NCBI GenBank assembly: GCA_964386385.1
Contig: CAYLRN010000012.1
Location: forward strand, 1-64,000
Direction of reading: 5' to 3'
From: RUG572 sp964386385
GTDB taxonomy: Bacteria > Verrucomicrobiota > Kiritimatiellia > RFP12 > UBA1067
DNA length: 64,000 nt
Below the pieces are notes generated by a model. The model did not search any database and had not been told where the DNA came from. It was given only the letters and a program-made list of their open reading frames with translations. Positions 16,006 through 25,178 of this stretch are shown here, one piece after another. The position numbers and the translations under genes were made by a program. Each line of letters begins with the position of its first letter. Within the stretch, counting starts at the first letter, position 1.

Positions 16006-17508
16006 ATGAAAAGCCCCGCACTGCAGTTTCCATTTGCCGCCGCCGTCGCGCTCACGCCGTTTCTAGCGACGGCGGCGGCTTCCACAAACTCCATGGACGC
16101 CGTGGGCGCCACCAACGCCGTTGAGGCCGTCGTCGCGGCGGCAGAATACGTCCCGCCCACAGGGACGTACGATTCCGAACGTGAGGTCTGGAACCGCGGC
16201 TACGACTTCTGGAAGGCGGGGGACGCGACGAACGCGCTCGCCACGCTGAAGCCGCTGATGCTCAGCCGCGAATACGGCGCGAGGGCGGCCGAAGTCGTCG
16301 GCGCGCTTGAATACGCGAACATGAAGTCCGCGCGGGCGGAGGATCCTGAAAGGGCCGCGGCCGCAGCGGAGGAGGCCGCAGCCGCCATGCGGATCGCACT
16401 GCGCGCCGCGCCGGACGACGCCCGCGCCGGCAGGAACTTTACGCGGGCGGTCGACCCGCTTGGCGAACTGCGCGAAATCGCCCATGTCGCGAAGGTGATG
16501 AAGGAGGCGCATGGGAAGTCGCCGGACCAGATGCTGGCGGAGGCCGTGCGCGAGGCGCGTTCGCTGATGGAGGGGCAGAAGGGCGTCCTCACTAATTCAG
16601 CCGCCGCTGCCGTCGCCGGCAGCGAACGCCTCGCCCGCCGCGCCGAGAAGCTTGCAGACGTATGGATTCCCCTGAAGCAGGGCGTGATGCAGTCCGTCAC
16701 CAACGAGCAGCAGGCCGCCATGATCGTGGGCGACGTCGAGTCCGCGCGCGACGCGACGCGGCGCTCCGCCAACCTGCTGGAAGACATGTCGCCGGAGGCC
16801 GCCGCCGACCTCGCAAAGGTCGAAAACGCCCTCAACCGCTTCTGGAAGCTTTCGATAATGCCGCCGGCCGCCGTCGACCAGTCCATCCTCTGCCAGTCGA
16901 ACGCCTTTCTCGCGGTGAGCGAGTTCAACGGCCGCCCATGGCAGAACGAGGCGCTGGACTTCACTCGCGCATTCCGCGCCAGATTCCCTCAGTGGGCGCA
17001 GCAGTACGAGCAGCAGGCGCAGGCGGACACGAACAAGCCGCCATTCACGAAGGAACAGCAGGCGGAAATCGTCGCCCTCGCGGAGCAGATCGAGAAAATG
17101 CAGGTCTCCTGCGTTGAAAAGGAGGATCCCCCCACGCAGGAGGCCGCAATCAACGGGCTTCTGCGCATCCGCGACCTTCTGCCGAAGGACGGAGGCGGAA
17201 ATGGCTCTGGCCAACCTCCGCCTCCGCAGCCGCAGGACGACAAGAAGGACAGCCAGGACCAGAACCGGCAGGGCCAGCCCCCTCCGCCGCAGGAGAACGA
17301 GCAGAACCCGCAGGGCAACGGGAAGTCCGATGATGAGAAGCAGCAGAAGGACGAACGGTCCGACGCGGGCGAACAGGACGACCCGAAGGACGACAGGGAG
17401 GTCGAGGACCTCCTTCGCAAGGCACAGGAACGATCCGACGAGCATGAGGCCGACAAGAAGGCCCGCGCCCGGAAGATTCCCCTCCCGCCCAACGAACGCG
17501 ACTGGTAG
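16006..17508 (+). CDS. Exported TPR/BatC-like protein with acidic Q/P-rich tail
   Basis: 500 residues. A signal peptide (1-25, ending in ATAAA) is followed by helical TPR-like repeats (about 45-385). A low-complexity tail rich in Gln, Pro, Asp and Lys spans about 395-490, and the C-terminus is KIPLPPNERDW. A tail of this kind ending in a basic-P-x-DW motif is typical of BatC/BatE-like TPR proteins in aerotolerance (MoxR/vWA) loci, but no MoxR or vWA gene is adjacent here. It follows the MraY-type gene by 15 bp and is probably co-transcribed, hinting at an envelope role. Function is unassigned. Confidence 0.7.
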   Translation: MKSPALQFPFAAAVALTPFLATAAASTNSMDAVGATNAVEAVVAAAEYVPPTGTYDSEREVWNRGYDFWKAGDATNALATLKPLMLSREYGARAAEVVGALEYANMKSARAEDPERAAAAAEEAAAAMRIALRAAPDDARAGRNFTRAVDPLGELREIAHVAKVMKEAHGKSPDQMLAEAVREARSLMEGQKGVLTNSAAAAVAGSERLARRAEKLADVWIPLKQGVMQSVTNEQQAAMIVGDVESARDATRRSANLLEDMSPEAAADLAKVENALNRFWKLSIMPPAAVDQSILCQSNAFLAVSEFNGRPWQNEALDFTRAFRARFPQWAQQYEQQAQADTNKPPFTKEQQAEIVALAEQIEKMQVSCVEKEDPPTQEAAINGLLRIRDLLPKDGGGNGSGQPPPPQPQDDKKDSQDQNRQGQPPPPQENEQNPQGNGKSDDEKQQKDERSDAGEQDDPKDDREVEDLLRKAQERSDEHEADKKARARKIPLPPNERDW

Positions 17509-17519
17509 CGTCGCCTTAA

Positions 17520-17530
17520 AATGCTATAAT
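17520..17530 (+). promoter_or_regulatory. Extended -10 promoter of AAA-ATPase copy 1
   Basis: AATGCTATAAT with 7 nt to the ATG at 17538. The upstream and start region, from AAAATGCTATAAT through ATGAGACA, is identical in copy 2 at 33630. Confidence 0.7.
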
Positions 17531-17537
17531 GTGCGGC

Positions 17538-19295
17538 ATGAGACAAGGGCAGATACCATACGGCGTCAAGGACTTCAGGCGGATTCGCATGGAGGACTTC
17601 TACTACGTGGACAAGACCGCGTACGTACGCGAACTCGAGGCGCGCGCGAACTTCCTCTTCTTCGTGCGGCCGAGGCGGTTCGGCAAGTCGCTCCTCTGCG
17701 AGACGCTGCGCTGCTACTACGACGTCGCGGAGAAGGAGAACTTCGACCGGCTCTTCGGCGGGCTTGAGATAGGGCGCAATCCGACGGGGCGACAGAACGG
17801 CTATTTCGTCCTGTCGATTGACTTCTCGCAGGTCAACGTCTGCAGGGGCGCGACTTGGGCGGAGAAGTTCGAGTCCTACATGGACACGCAGATTGACATC
17901 TTCATAGAGGCGCACATGGAGTGGCTGAAGGGCGACGCGAAGGTCGAGGCCGTCCGTCTCAAGCCGGGCGCGGACGCGAAGTTCAGCGCGGTCGTCGCGG
18001 CGGCCCGGCGGCTCGGCCTCGGCGTCTACGTGATTGTGGACGAGTACGACAACTTCACGAACGAGATCGTCTCCACCGCCGGGAAGGTCCCCTACAAGGA
18101 GATAACGCACGGCACGGGCTTCTACCGCGGCTGGTTCAAGAAGTTCAAGGGCACGTGCGACCGCATCTTCATGACGGGCGTCTCGCCCGTGACGATGGAC
18201 GACCTCACGAGCGGATTCAACATCGCGACGAACATCTCGCAGGAGCCCGAGTTCAACGCGATGGTCGGGTTCACGGCGGACGAGACGCGCCGCCTCTTCG
18301 AGGACTTCCAGGGGACGGGCAGGTTCGCGGACGCGGCGGGGCCGCACCTCGCGATGGTCAAGGCGTGGTACGACAGCTACTGCTTCTCGAAGTCCTGCGC
18401 GGGGCGGGAGACGCTGTACAACTGCGACATGGCGCTCTACTATCTCTCCAAGCTCGTCGCCACGGGCGCTCCGCCGGAAAACCTCGTCGACGCGAACATC
18501 CGGAGCGACTGGAGGAAGCTGTCGGCGATCCTCGCCGCCCAGCGCCACGCGGAGACGTTCGACGGCGTCCTGCCGCTCACGGAGGAACTGGCCGACAGGG
18601 GGGAGGTCTCGTTTCCGCTCGTCGAGAGCTTCCCGGTCGAAGACATCCTGCAGGAGGAGAACTTCAAGTCGCTCTACTACTACTACGGAATCGTCACCAT
18701 GTCGCGCTTCGTGCGCGGCGACCTCCAGTTCCGCGTCCCGAACGAGTGCGTCCGGCGGCAGATCTTCGACTACATGCGCGACGAGTACGCGAAGCGCCCC
18801 AACGCCGTAGACGTGACGGAGTTCACGGAGCGGTTCAATGCGTTCGCGTGGGACGGCGACTGGAAGGGCTTCCTCGCGTACCTCGCGGAGAAGTACCGCG
18901 ACAACGGCTCGCCCCGCGACGGCATCTGCGGCGAGGCGCGGATCAACGGCTACCTCCGCGCGTACCTGACGATGAAGAGCGTCTACGTGGTGAAGCCGGA
19001 GCTCTCGCATCCGTGCGGATACTCCGACTACGCGCTCTTCCCCGACCGGACGCTGCCCGAGGGCTCCGTCCCGGAGCGCAGCTACGTGATCGAGATGAAG
19101 CACTCGCCCGCCGGCGCCTCAGACGCCGACGTCGCGGCGAGGCACGAGGAGGCCGTGGCGCAGCTGAGGCGCTACGCCGCGGACCCGAACCTGCCCGCGC
19201 TCGCCGGCGGCACGCCCGTCAGGTTCATCTGCTACGAGTTCCGCGGCCGCGAGCTCGTCCGCCTCGAGGAGCTTGCGGACCTGGCAATCGGCTGA
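17538..19295 (+). CDS. AAA-ATPase/PD-(D/E)XK nuclease-like protein, copy 1
   Basis: 585 residues of the AAA-ATPase-like (PF09820) plus PD-(D/E)XK nuclease-like (PF08011) architecture, common in gut Bacteroidota, Lentisphaerota and relatives. The Walker A-like motif is FVRPRRFGKSLL (about 42-53) and Walker B VYVIVDEYDNF (D169, E170). Near the C-terminus YSDYALFPD followed by YVIEMKHSP provides the nuclease-like D...E-x-K residues. The cellular role of the family is unknown; defence and mobile-element roles have been suggested. The start at 17538 is chosen because an upstream ATG (17529) lies within the -10 box. Copy 2 at 33649 is nearly identical at both ends but diverges between the Walker motifs. 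Confidence 0.85.
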   Translation: MRQGQIPYGVKDFRRIRMEDFYYVDKTAYVRELEARANFLFFVRPRRFGKSLLCETLRCYYDVAEKENFDRLFGGLEIGRNPTGRQNGYFVLSIDFSQVNVCRGATWAEKFESYMDTQIDIFIEAHMEWLKGDAKVEAVRLKPGADAKFSAVVAAARRLGLGVYVIVDEYDNFTNEIVSTAGKVPYKEITHGTGFYRGWFKKFKGTCDRIFMTGVSPVTMDDLTSGFNIATNISQEPEFNAMVGFTADETRRLFEDFQGTGRFADAAGPHLAMVKAWYDSYCFSKSCAGRETLYNCDMALYYLSKLVATGAPPENLVDANIRSDWRKLSAILAAQRHAETFDGVLPLTEELADRGEVSFPLVESFPVEDILQEENFKSLYYYYGIVTMSRFVRGDLQFRVPNECVRRQIFDYMRDEYAKRPNAVDVTEFTERFNAFAWDGDWKGFLAYLAEKYRDNGSPRDGICGEARINGYLRAYLTMKSVYVVKPELSHPCGYSDYALFPDRTLPEGSVPERSYVIEMKHSPAGASDADVAARHEEAVAQLRRYAADPNLPALAGGTPVRFICYEFRGRELVRLEELADLAIG

Positions 19296-19423
19296 CGCGA
19301 CTTTCCGCGCTCCACCCCGCGACCGCTTTTTCGATGTAGCATCGTCGTTACATGTCGTTTTTCAGAAATACTACCACTATTTCATCTTGGGAACGGCATG
19401 TAGGTGAAGGCGTGCCCGTCTGG

Positions 19424-19442
19424 GCGCATTTTCGTAATGCGC
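19424..19442 (+). terminator. Possible hairpin terminator after AAA-ATPase copy 1
   Basis: GCGCATT (19424-19430) pairs with AATGCGC (19436-19442) around a TTCGT loop, just upstream of the folE promoter. There is no immediate T-run, so its termination activity is uncertain. Confidence 0.35.
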
Positions 19443-19463
19443 GCCGTGTCTCCGTGTCCCTTT

Positions 19464-19474
19464 TTTGGTATAAT
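19464..19474 (+). promoter_or_regulatory. Extended -10 promoter of folE
   Basis: TTTGGTATAAT with 8 nt to the ATG at 19483; no ribosome binding site, so a near-leaderless transcript is expected. Confidence 0.7.
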
Positions 19475-19482
19475 CGCCAGTC

Positions 19483-20049
<567 letters not shown>

Positions 20050-20116
20050 GGCGGCCGCCGCAGCGGGTGCGATCGGGGATTGCATGAAGTCGATTGGAAG
20101 AGCAAAGGAGGAAGTT

Positions 20117-21874
20117 ATGTCGGGCATGGGATTTGCAAGGGCGCTTGCGGCGTCCGCGGCGTTGGCGGGAGCGTGCGCCGTCGCGTCCGCTGCGGTCGCG
20201 GGGAGCGAGAAGGCCGACCCCAGGACGCGGACGTTCGTGACGCCGGTGCGCGTGGCGTGGACGTCGCACGGGACGGCGTACGGGAACCGGTCGTCCGTGA
20301 AGGACGCGGATGCTCTGCTGCGCCCTGCCTATGGGCAGGTGCCGGAGCTTCGGTGGGGCGCTCCGAGCGGGTGCATCCTAGAGAACCGCGGGGCGCCCGC
20401 CGGGATCGTGCTTGACTTCGGACGCGAACTGCACGGCGGCGTCCACGTCGCGAACGGCGCGTCAGGCCAGCCCGGAATGCGCATTCGCCTTCGCTTCGGC
20501 GAATCGCTCGGCGAGGTGATGGCGGAGTTCGGGGAGAAGAGCACGACGAACGACCACGCGATCCGCGATTCGGTCGAGACGCTGCCGTCGTTCGGCGGTC
20601 GCGAGTTCGGCAACACCGGCTTCCGCTTCGTCAGGATCGACCTCGTCTCCACCGGCCGCCTGGCTCTTGAAAGCGTCCGGGCCGTCTCGCTGATGCGCCC
20701 GATGACGCGCCTCGGCGCGTTCAAGTCCAGCGACGAGCGCCTGAACGCCGTGTGGGAGACGTCCGTCCGCACGGTGCATCTCTGCTGTCAGGAGTATCTC
20801 TGGGACGGCATCAAGCGCGACAGGCTCGTGTGGATGGGCGACACGCATCCGGAGACGCGGTCGATCCTCACCGTCTTCGGAGCCGCGGACGTCCTGCGCG
20901 ATTCCCTTGACTACGCGATCGCCACCACTCCCACGAACGCGTGGATGAACACGATGGCGAACTACACCCTCTGGTTCCTCCGCAACGTCCACGACTGGTA
21001 CCGCTACACCGGCGACGCAGGATACGTGCGCGACCGCGCCGAGTACCTGAAGGGCACGATCTGCCACGTCCTCGAGTTCGCCGGCGAAGACGGCCGCTCG
21101 AAGATGCCCGGCTTCCTCGACTGGCCCACGCAGCACAACCAGCCCGCCGTCGTCGCCGGGACGCAGGCCCTCCACGCAATCGCGCTCGACGACTCCGCGG
21201 AGCTTGCGGACGTGATGGGCGATGCCGCGCTTGCCGGACGCTGCCGCGCCGCCGCCGCGAAGCTCCGCACCGTCCATCCCGACCCCGAAGGCGCGAAATC
21301 CGCCGCGGCCCTCCTCGCCCTCGGCGGACTCCGCACTCCGAAGGAGATGTTCGACCTTTCGCTCGGCAGGGACGGCCTTGACGGCGTCTCCACGTTCTAC
21401 GGCTACTACATGATCGAGGCGATGAGCGAGGCGGGGCAGAACCTCCATGCGATGCGCACGGTCCGCGACTACTGGGGCGCGATGCTGGACATGGGCGCGA
21501 CGAGTTTCTGGGAGGACTTCAACGTGTCCTGGACGAACAACGCCACGCGCCTGGACGAAATGCCCGTGCCGGGCAAGAAGGACATCCACGGCGACTTCGG
21601 CGAGTTCTGCTATCCCGGCTACCGCCACTCGCTCTGCCACGGCTGGAGTTCGGGGCCGGCCGCCTGGTGCATCAACCGCGTGCTCGGCCTCCAGACGGTC
21701 GACGTCGGCTGCCGCACGGTTCGGGTGAAACCATTTCTCGGCGACCTCTCATGGGCCGAGGGCGCGATCGCCACGCCGCTGGGGCCCATCCGCGTCCGCC
21801 ACGTGAAGAAGCCCGACGGCACGATAGAGACGTCCGTGGAGGCGCCACACGGCGTGAAGATCGTCAGGGACTAG
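20117..21874 (+). CDS. Exported alpha-L-rhamnosidase-like glycosidase (GH78-like)
   Basis: 585 residues. A signal peptide (about 1-28) precedes a beta-sandwich (GIVLDFGRELHGGV, RIRLRFGESLGEV) and an (alpha/alpha)6 barrel of GH78 type. The GH78 acidic motifs are recognisable: DGIKRDRLVWMGDTHPE, then GATSFWEDFN, and GYRHSLCHGWSSGP near the end. Expected to remove terminal rhamnose from plant or bacterial glycans outside the cytoplasm; related six-hairpin specificities are possible. The ATG at 20117 has AAAGGAGGAAG upstream, whereas an in-frame ATG at 20084 has none. It is followed 22 bp later by upp. Confidence 0.82.
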   Translation: MSGMGFARALAASAALAGACAVASAAVAGSEKADPRTRTFVTPVRVAWTSHGTAYGNRSSVKDADALLRPAYGQVPELRWGAPSGCILENRGAPAGIVLDFGRELHGGVHVANGASGQPGMRIRLRFGESLGEVMAEFGEKSTTNDHAIRDSVETLPSFGGREFGNTGFRFVRIDLVSTGRLALESVRAVSLMRPMTRLGAFKSSDERLNAVWETSVRTVHLCCQEYLWDGIKRDRLVWMGDTHPETRSILTVFGAADVLRDSLDYAIATTPTNAWMNTMANYTLWFLRNVHDWYRYTGDAGYVRDRAEYLKGTICHVLEFAGEDGRSKMPGFLDWPTQHNQPAVVAGTQALHAIALDDSAELADVMGDAALAGRCRAAAAKLRTVHPDPEGAKSAAALLALGGLRTPKEMFDLSLGRDGLDGVSTFYGYYMIEAMSEAGQNLHAMRTVRDYWGAMLDMGATSFWEDFNVSWTNNATRLDEMPVPGKKDIHGDFGEFCYPGYRHSLCHGWSSGPAAWCINRVLGLQTVDVGCRTVRVKPFLGDLSWAEGAIATPLGPIRVRHVKKPDGTIETSVEAPHGVKIVRD

Positions 21875-21896
21875 ACAACAGAATGGAGCGTTTGAA

Positions 21897-22517
21897 ATGC
21901 TGACAGTTCTCGACCACCCGCTCGTCCACCACCGCCTCGCCTATCTGCGCGATGTCGGAACGCCTCCGAAGCTATTCCGCGAACTCGTGGGCGAACTCAC
22001 CGAGTTCCTCGCCTTCGAGGCGCTGAAGGACCTCAGGACGGAGGAGGTCGTAGTGCAGACCCCCCTTGCGAAGACTCCCTGCCGGAAGATCGCCGAGAAC
22101 ATCGTGCTCGTTCCGATCCTCCGCGCCGGCATGGGGATGTTGGACGCGATGCTGCGCGTCCTTCCCTATGCGAAGGTCGGCGTCCTTGGAATGCAGCGCA
22201 ACGAGGAGACCGCCGAGCCGGTGCCGTACTACGCGAAGGTCCCGCCGGCGAAGGGTGAAGAGCGCGTCCTCGTGATCGACCCGATGCTCGCCACGGGCGG
22301 CAGCGCCGTGGATGCCGTCTCGCAGCTCAAGAAGCTCGGCTACCGCAAGATATCGTTCCTCTGCCTTGTCTCCGCGCCGGAGGGCGTCGCGCGCTTCGAG
22401 CGCGAGCATCCGGACGTGCCGCTCGTCGCGGCGGCGAAGGACGAGCGCCTGAACGAGCATTTCTACATCGTGCCGGGGCTTGGCGACGCCGGCGACCGCA
22501 TTTTCGGGACGCTGTGA
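21897..22517 (+). CDS. upp: Uracil phosphoribosyltransferase
   Basis: Makes UMP from uracil and PRPP in pyrimidine salvage. 206 residues. The PRPP-binding loop is VIDPMLATGGSAVDA. PILRAGMGMLDAML and the C-terminal IVPGLGDAGDRIFGT are Upp signatures. The stop overlaps the thiD start (TGATG), so these two salvage genes are translationally coupled. Confidence 0.95.
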   Translation: MLTVLDHPLVHHRLAYLRDVGTPPKLFRELVGELTEFLAFEALKDLRTEEVVVQTPLAKTPCRKIAENIVLVPILRAGMGMLDAMLRVLPYAKVGVLGMQRNEETAEPVPYYAKVPPAKGEERVLVIDPMLATGGSAVDAVSQLKKLGYRKISFLCLVSAPEGVARFEREHPDVPLVAAAKDERLNEHFYIVPGLGDAGDRIFGTL

Positions 22518-23338
22518 TGCGCGGCCGCGGCAGTCAATGCGTGATGACGATCGCCGGAAGCGATTCCGGCGGCAACGCCGGAGTCCAGGCGGACCTTCGG
22601 GCGTTCCACTGCTACGGACTCCACGGCTGCACCGTCTTCGCCGCGCTCACGGCCCAGAACCCGAACGCTGTCCGCGCCGTCATGCCCGTCCCCGCCGAGT
22701 TCGTCGCGCAGCAGCTGGACGCCGTCTTCGAGGCGTATCCCGTGGCAGCGCTCAAGACGGGGATGCTCTCCGCGCCGGACGCGATCGATGCGGTGGCGGA
22801 CAGGCTTGCGGCGCGACCGTCCATCGCGAAGGTCGTCGACCCCGTGATGGTCGCCACGAGCGGCGCCAGGCTCGTCTCCGACGCGGCCGTGGAGGCGCTC
22901 TGCCGCCGCCTCCTTCCGCTTGCCTCCGTCGTCACGCCGAACGTCCCGGAGGCCGAGGCGCTTTGCGGCGTCCCGATTTCGTCGCGCGGCGCGATGGCCG
23001 ACGCCGCCCGCGCGATATTCGACCGGTTCGGCTGCGCCGCGCTCGTGAAGGGCGGTCACTCCATCGGCGCCGGCGACTCGCTTGCCGAGGACGTCCTCTT
23101 CGACGGAACCGGCGTCTCGTGGCACTCCATGCCGATCGTCGCCAATCCCGCGTCGACCCACGGCACCGGCTGCTCGCTTGCCGCGGCGCTCGTCTGCGAG
23201 CTCGCCCTCGGGGCCTCGCTTGAGGACGCCGTGGCGGGGGCGAAAAAATTCGTTTACGAAGCGATACGTTTATCATATCATATGGGCGACAATTGCAGCG
23301 TGCTTGGCATGCCAGAAAGGAAACAGGACGATGGCTAG
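22517..23338 (+). CDS. thiD: Hydroxymethylpyrimidine/phosphomethylpyrimidine kinase
   Basis: Phosphorylates HMP and HMP-P on the way to thiamine phosphate. 273 residues from the ATG at 22517, which overlaps the upp stop. Signatures: TIAGSDSGGNAGVQADLRAF at the start, ALKTGMLS, VVDPVMVATSG, TPNVPEAEAL, LVKGGHS, and the anion-hole/base motif THGTGCSLAAAL. The C-terminal tail is AT-rich and overlaps the next gene by 8 nt. No thiC or thiE is present, so a salvage role with the thiM-like neighbour is likely. Confidence 0.93.
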   Translation: MRGRGSQCVMTIAGSDSGGNAGVQADLRAFHCYGLHGCTVFAALTAQNPNAVRAVMPVPAEFVAQQLDAVFEAYPVAALKTGMLSAPDAIDAVADRLAARPSIAKVVDPVMVATSGARLVSDAAVEALCRRLLPLASVVTPNVPEAEALCGVPISSRGAMADAARAIFDRFGCAALVKGGHSIGAGDSLAEDVLFDGTGVSWHSMPIVANPASTHGTGCSLAAALVCELALGASLEDAVAGAKKFVYEAIRLSYHMGDNCSVLGMPERKQDDG

Positions 23339-24260
23339 AGAAGAAGATCGCATTCAGGACGACGATTTTTCCGCCGATGAGCTGATCATCCGCAAGAAGA
23401 GGACGCCGGAGGTGAAAGTCGGCGTCACGGCGGAGAGCGTTCTCGATAGCGCCGCGCAGGCCCTTGCGGCGCTTCGCGAGAAGTCTCCGCTCGTGCACTG
23501 CATGGCGAACGCGCAGGCGGCGGACTTCGTCGTGAACGCGCTTCTTGCGCTTGGCGCGGATCCGGCGGTGGTGGAGGATTCGGGCGAGGCGTCGCCGTTC
23601 GCGGCCGCTGCGGACGGCGTGCTTGTGGACCTCGACTCGATTACGAAGCCGTACGGCGATGCGATGCGCGCGGCGGTGTCGCGCGCGAACATGGCCGGCC
23701 GGCCCTGGGCGCTGAATCCCGCGTCCATCGGCGGCGCTCTGCCTCTTCGCACGTTCGTCGCGAAGGAGCTGATGCGCCGCTTCCCGGCCGTGATAAGCGG
23801 CGACGCCGCCGAGATTGCGTACCTGACCGGAAACGAGCAGGCGTGGGCGCACGGCGCCGCGGCGGTGCGTCCGTCGGTCGACGAGGTCGCGCCGCAGACG
23901 CTGCGCCTCGCGGGCGTCACGCATTCCGCCGTCGTCCTTGCGGGCGAGACGTGCTACGTCGCGGCGGAGGGAGCTCCGCTCGTCGCCGTCGCGGACGACG
24001 CATACGCCCTGTCGCGCCGCGTAGCCGGCTCCGCCTGCGTCCGCGCCGCGCTCGCCTCTGCGTTCCTCGGAACGCTCGGAGCGCGGGCCCGCTGGGAGTC
24101 GGCTCTCGCCGCTGCGGTCGTCTCCGCGGTCGCGGGGAAAATCGCCGTCAAGAAGGCGTCCGCGCCGATGGCGTTCCGTTCCGCGTACGTGGACGCGCTT
24201 TTCGCGATTTCACCGGACGACGTGAAGTCGCTCGGCAAGGTGCAGGTGATGGCCGGCTGA
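23331..24260 (+). CDS. thiM: Hydroxyethylthiazole kinase-like protein (ThiM family, divergent)
   Basis: 309 residues with ribokinase-fold ThiM features: SPLVHCMANAQAADFVVNALLALGADPAVVED, WALNPASIGGALPLRT, AVISGDAAEIAYLTG, and an AGSACVRAALASAFLG stretch where ThiM has the GTGCmL anion hole. It has a roughly 30-residue charged N-terminal extension before the fold. The altered GTGC-like motif makes catalysis uncertain. Overlap with thiD (ATGGCTAG) supports a thiamine-salvage role (thiazole phosphorylation). The ATG at 23331 follows AAAGGA. Confidence 0.68.
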   Translation: MAREEDRIQDDDFSADELIIRKKRTPEVKVGVTAESVLDSAAQALAALREKSPLVHCMANAQAADFVVNALLALGADPAVVEDSGEASPFAAAADGVLVDLDSITKPYGDAMRAAVSRANMAGRPWALNPASIGGALPLRTFVAKELMRRFPAVISGDAAEIAYLTGNEQAWAHGAAAVRPSVDEVAPQTLRLAGVTHSAVVLAGETCYVAAEGAPLVAVADDAYALSRRVAGSACVRAALASAFLGTLGARARWESALAAAVVSAVAGKIAVKKASAPMAFRSAYVDALFAISPDDVKSLGKVQVMAG

Positions 24261-24271
24261 CTGCGCCGGCC

Positions 24272-25177
24272 CTAGTCCTGTTCAAGAAGCTTGACCGAGG
24301 ACGGTGCGGACGGCGGCGCCACTTCGCCGCCGCTTTCCGCCGTCTGCGCGTCGGCAAGGACTTCGTCCCACGTTCGGTAGCGCAGGTCGCGGTCCTTCAC
24401 GAGCATTCGCGCAAGGAGATTCGCGAAGTTCGCGGAAAGTCCGGGGACGATGATGCGCGGGTCCGGCGCGGCGGAAGCGGGGTCGACGTGCGCTCGGAGC
24501 ATGTCATCGTTGCCGAGCAGCGGGAAGAGGATGCGCCTTGTGGCCATGTGGTAGAGCGTCGCGCCGAGGGAGTATACGTCGGCGCGGCAGTCCAGCTCAA
24601 CGTCGCCGTAGATCTGCTCAGGGCTTATGTAGGCCGGCGTGCCGACGACGTCCTCCGCGGGGGACGCGCTGCGGTGCATTGCGGCCGTGGAGAGGCAGAT
24701 GCCGAGGTCCGTGATTTTCACCGTGCCGTCGCTGTCGACCATGAGGTTGTCGGGCTTCATGTCGCAGTGGACGATGCCGAAGCCGTCCCAGGCGTATTTC
24801 ATCGCGGCGGCGACTGATTCGCAGACGACGAGCGCGTCGGCCTCGGAGACGCGCTTTCCGCGTTCGAGAAGGGACTCGAACGTGTAGCCGTCCACATAGT
24901 CCATGATGAAGTAGTAGTGTCCGTCCGCATAGTCGGCGTCGTATCCGCGCACGATTCCTGGGTGGTCCATCTGCGACATCGCGCGCACTTCGACCATGAA
25001 CTGGCGCACGTCCTGTCCGCTCGCGGCGAATCCGCTGTCCAGCACCTTCACCGCCACGCGGCGGCGCAGCTCCATATGCCATGCGCGCCAGACCGTGGAC
25101 ATCCCGCCACGTCCCGCAACGCCCTCGAAGCGGAGACCGGGGATTTTGGGCGGAATCTCGCAGGCAGCATTGGCCAT
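24272..25177 (-). CDS. Ser/Thr protein kinase (PknB-like, cytoplasmic)
   Basis: A 301-residue Hanks-type kinase domain with essentially no extra domains and no membrane segment. Landmarks: glycine loop GRGGMSTVW (22-30), VAVKVL with ATP-binding K44, catalytic loop HCDMKPDN (D139, K141, N144; Cys replaces the usual Arg of HRD), metal-binding DLG (D157, replacing DFG), activation segment GTPAYISPEQ, and DVYSLGATLYHM. The non-RD catalytic loop suggests activity that does not need activation-loop phosphorylation. It is the last gene of the four-gene signalling operon, starting 1 nt after the upstream stop. Confidence 0.9.
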   Translation of the reverse strand: MANAACEIPPKIPGLRFEGVAGRGGMSTVWRAWHMELRRRVAVKVLDSGFAASGQDVRQFMVEVRAMSQMDHPGIVRGYDADYADGHYYFIMDYVDGYTFESLLERGKRVSEADALVVCESVAAAMKYAWDGFGIVHCDMKPDNLMVDSDGTVKITDLGICLSTAAMHRSASPAEDVVGTPAYISPEQIYGDVELDCRADVYSLGATLYHMATRRILFPLLGNDDMLRAHVDPASAAPDPRIIVPGLSANFANLLARMLVKDRDLRYRTWDEVLADAQTAESGGEVAPPSAPSSVKLLEQD

Positions 25178-25178
25178 G

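Noticed and set aside
17529..17540. Upstream ATG start for AAA-ATPase copy 1
   Set aside because: This ATG is part of the TATAATG -10 region and would precede the likely transcription start; the second ATG is used in both copies.
21875..22516. TPP riboswitch ahead of thiD
   Set aside because: thiD overlaps upp directly; no TPP aptamer motif (CUGAGA, then ACCUGA) is visible upstream of upp.
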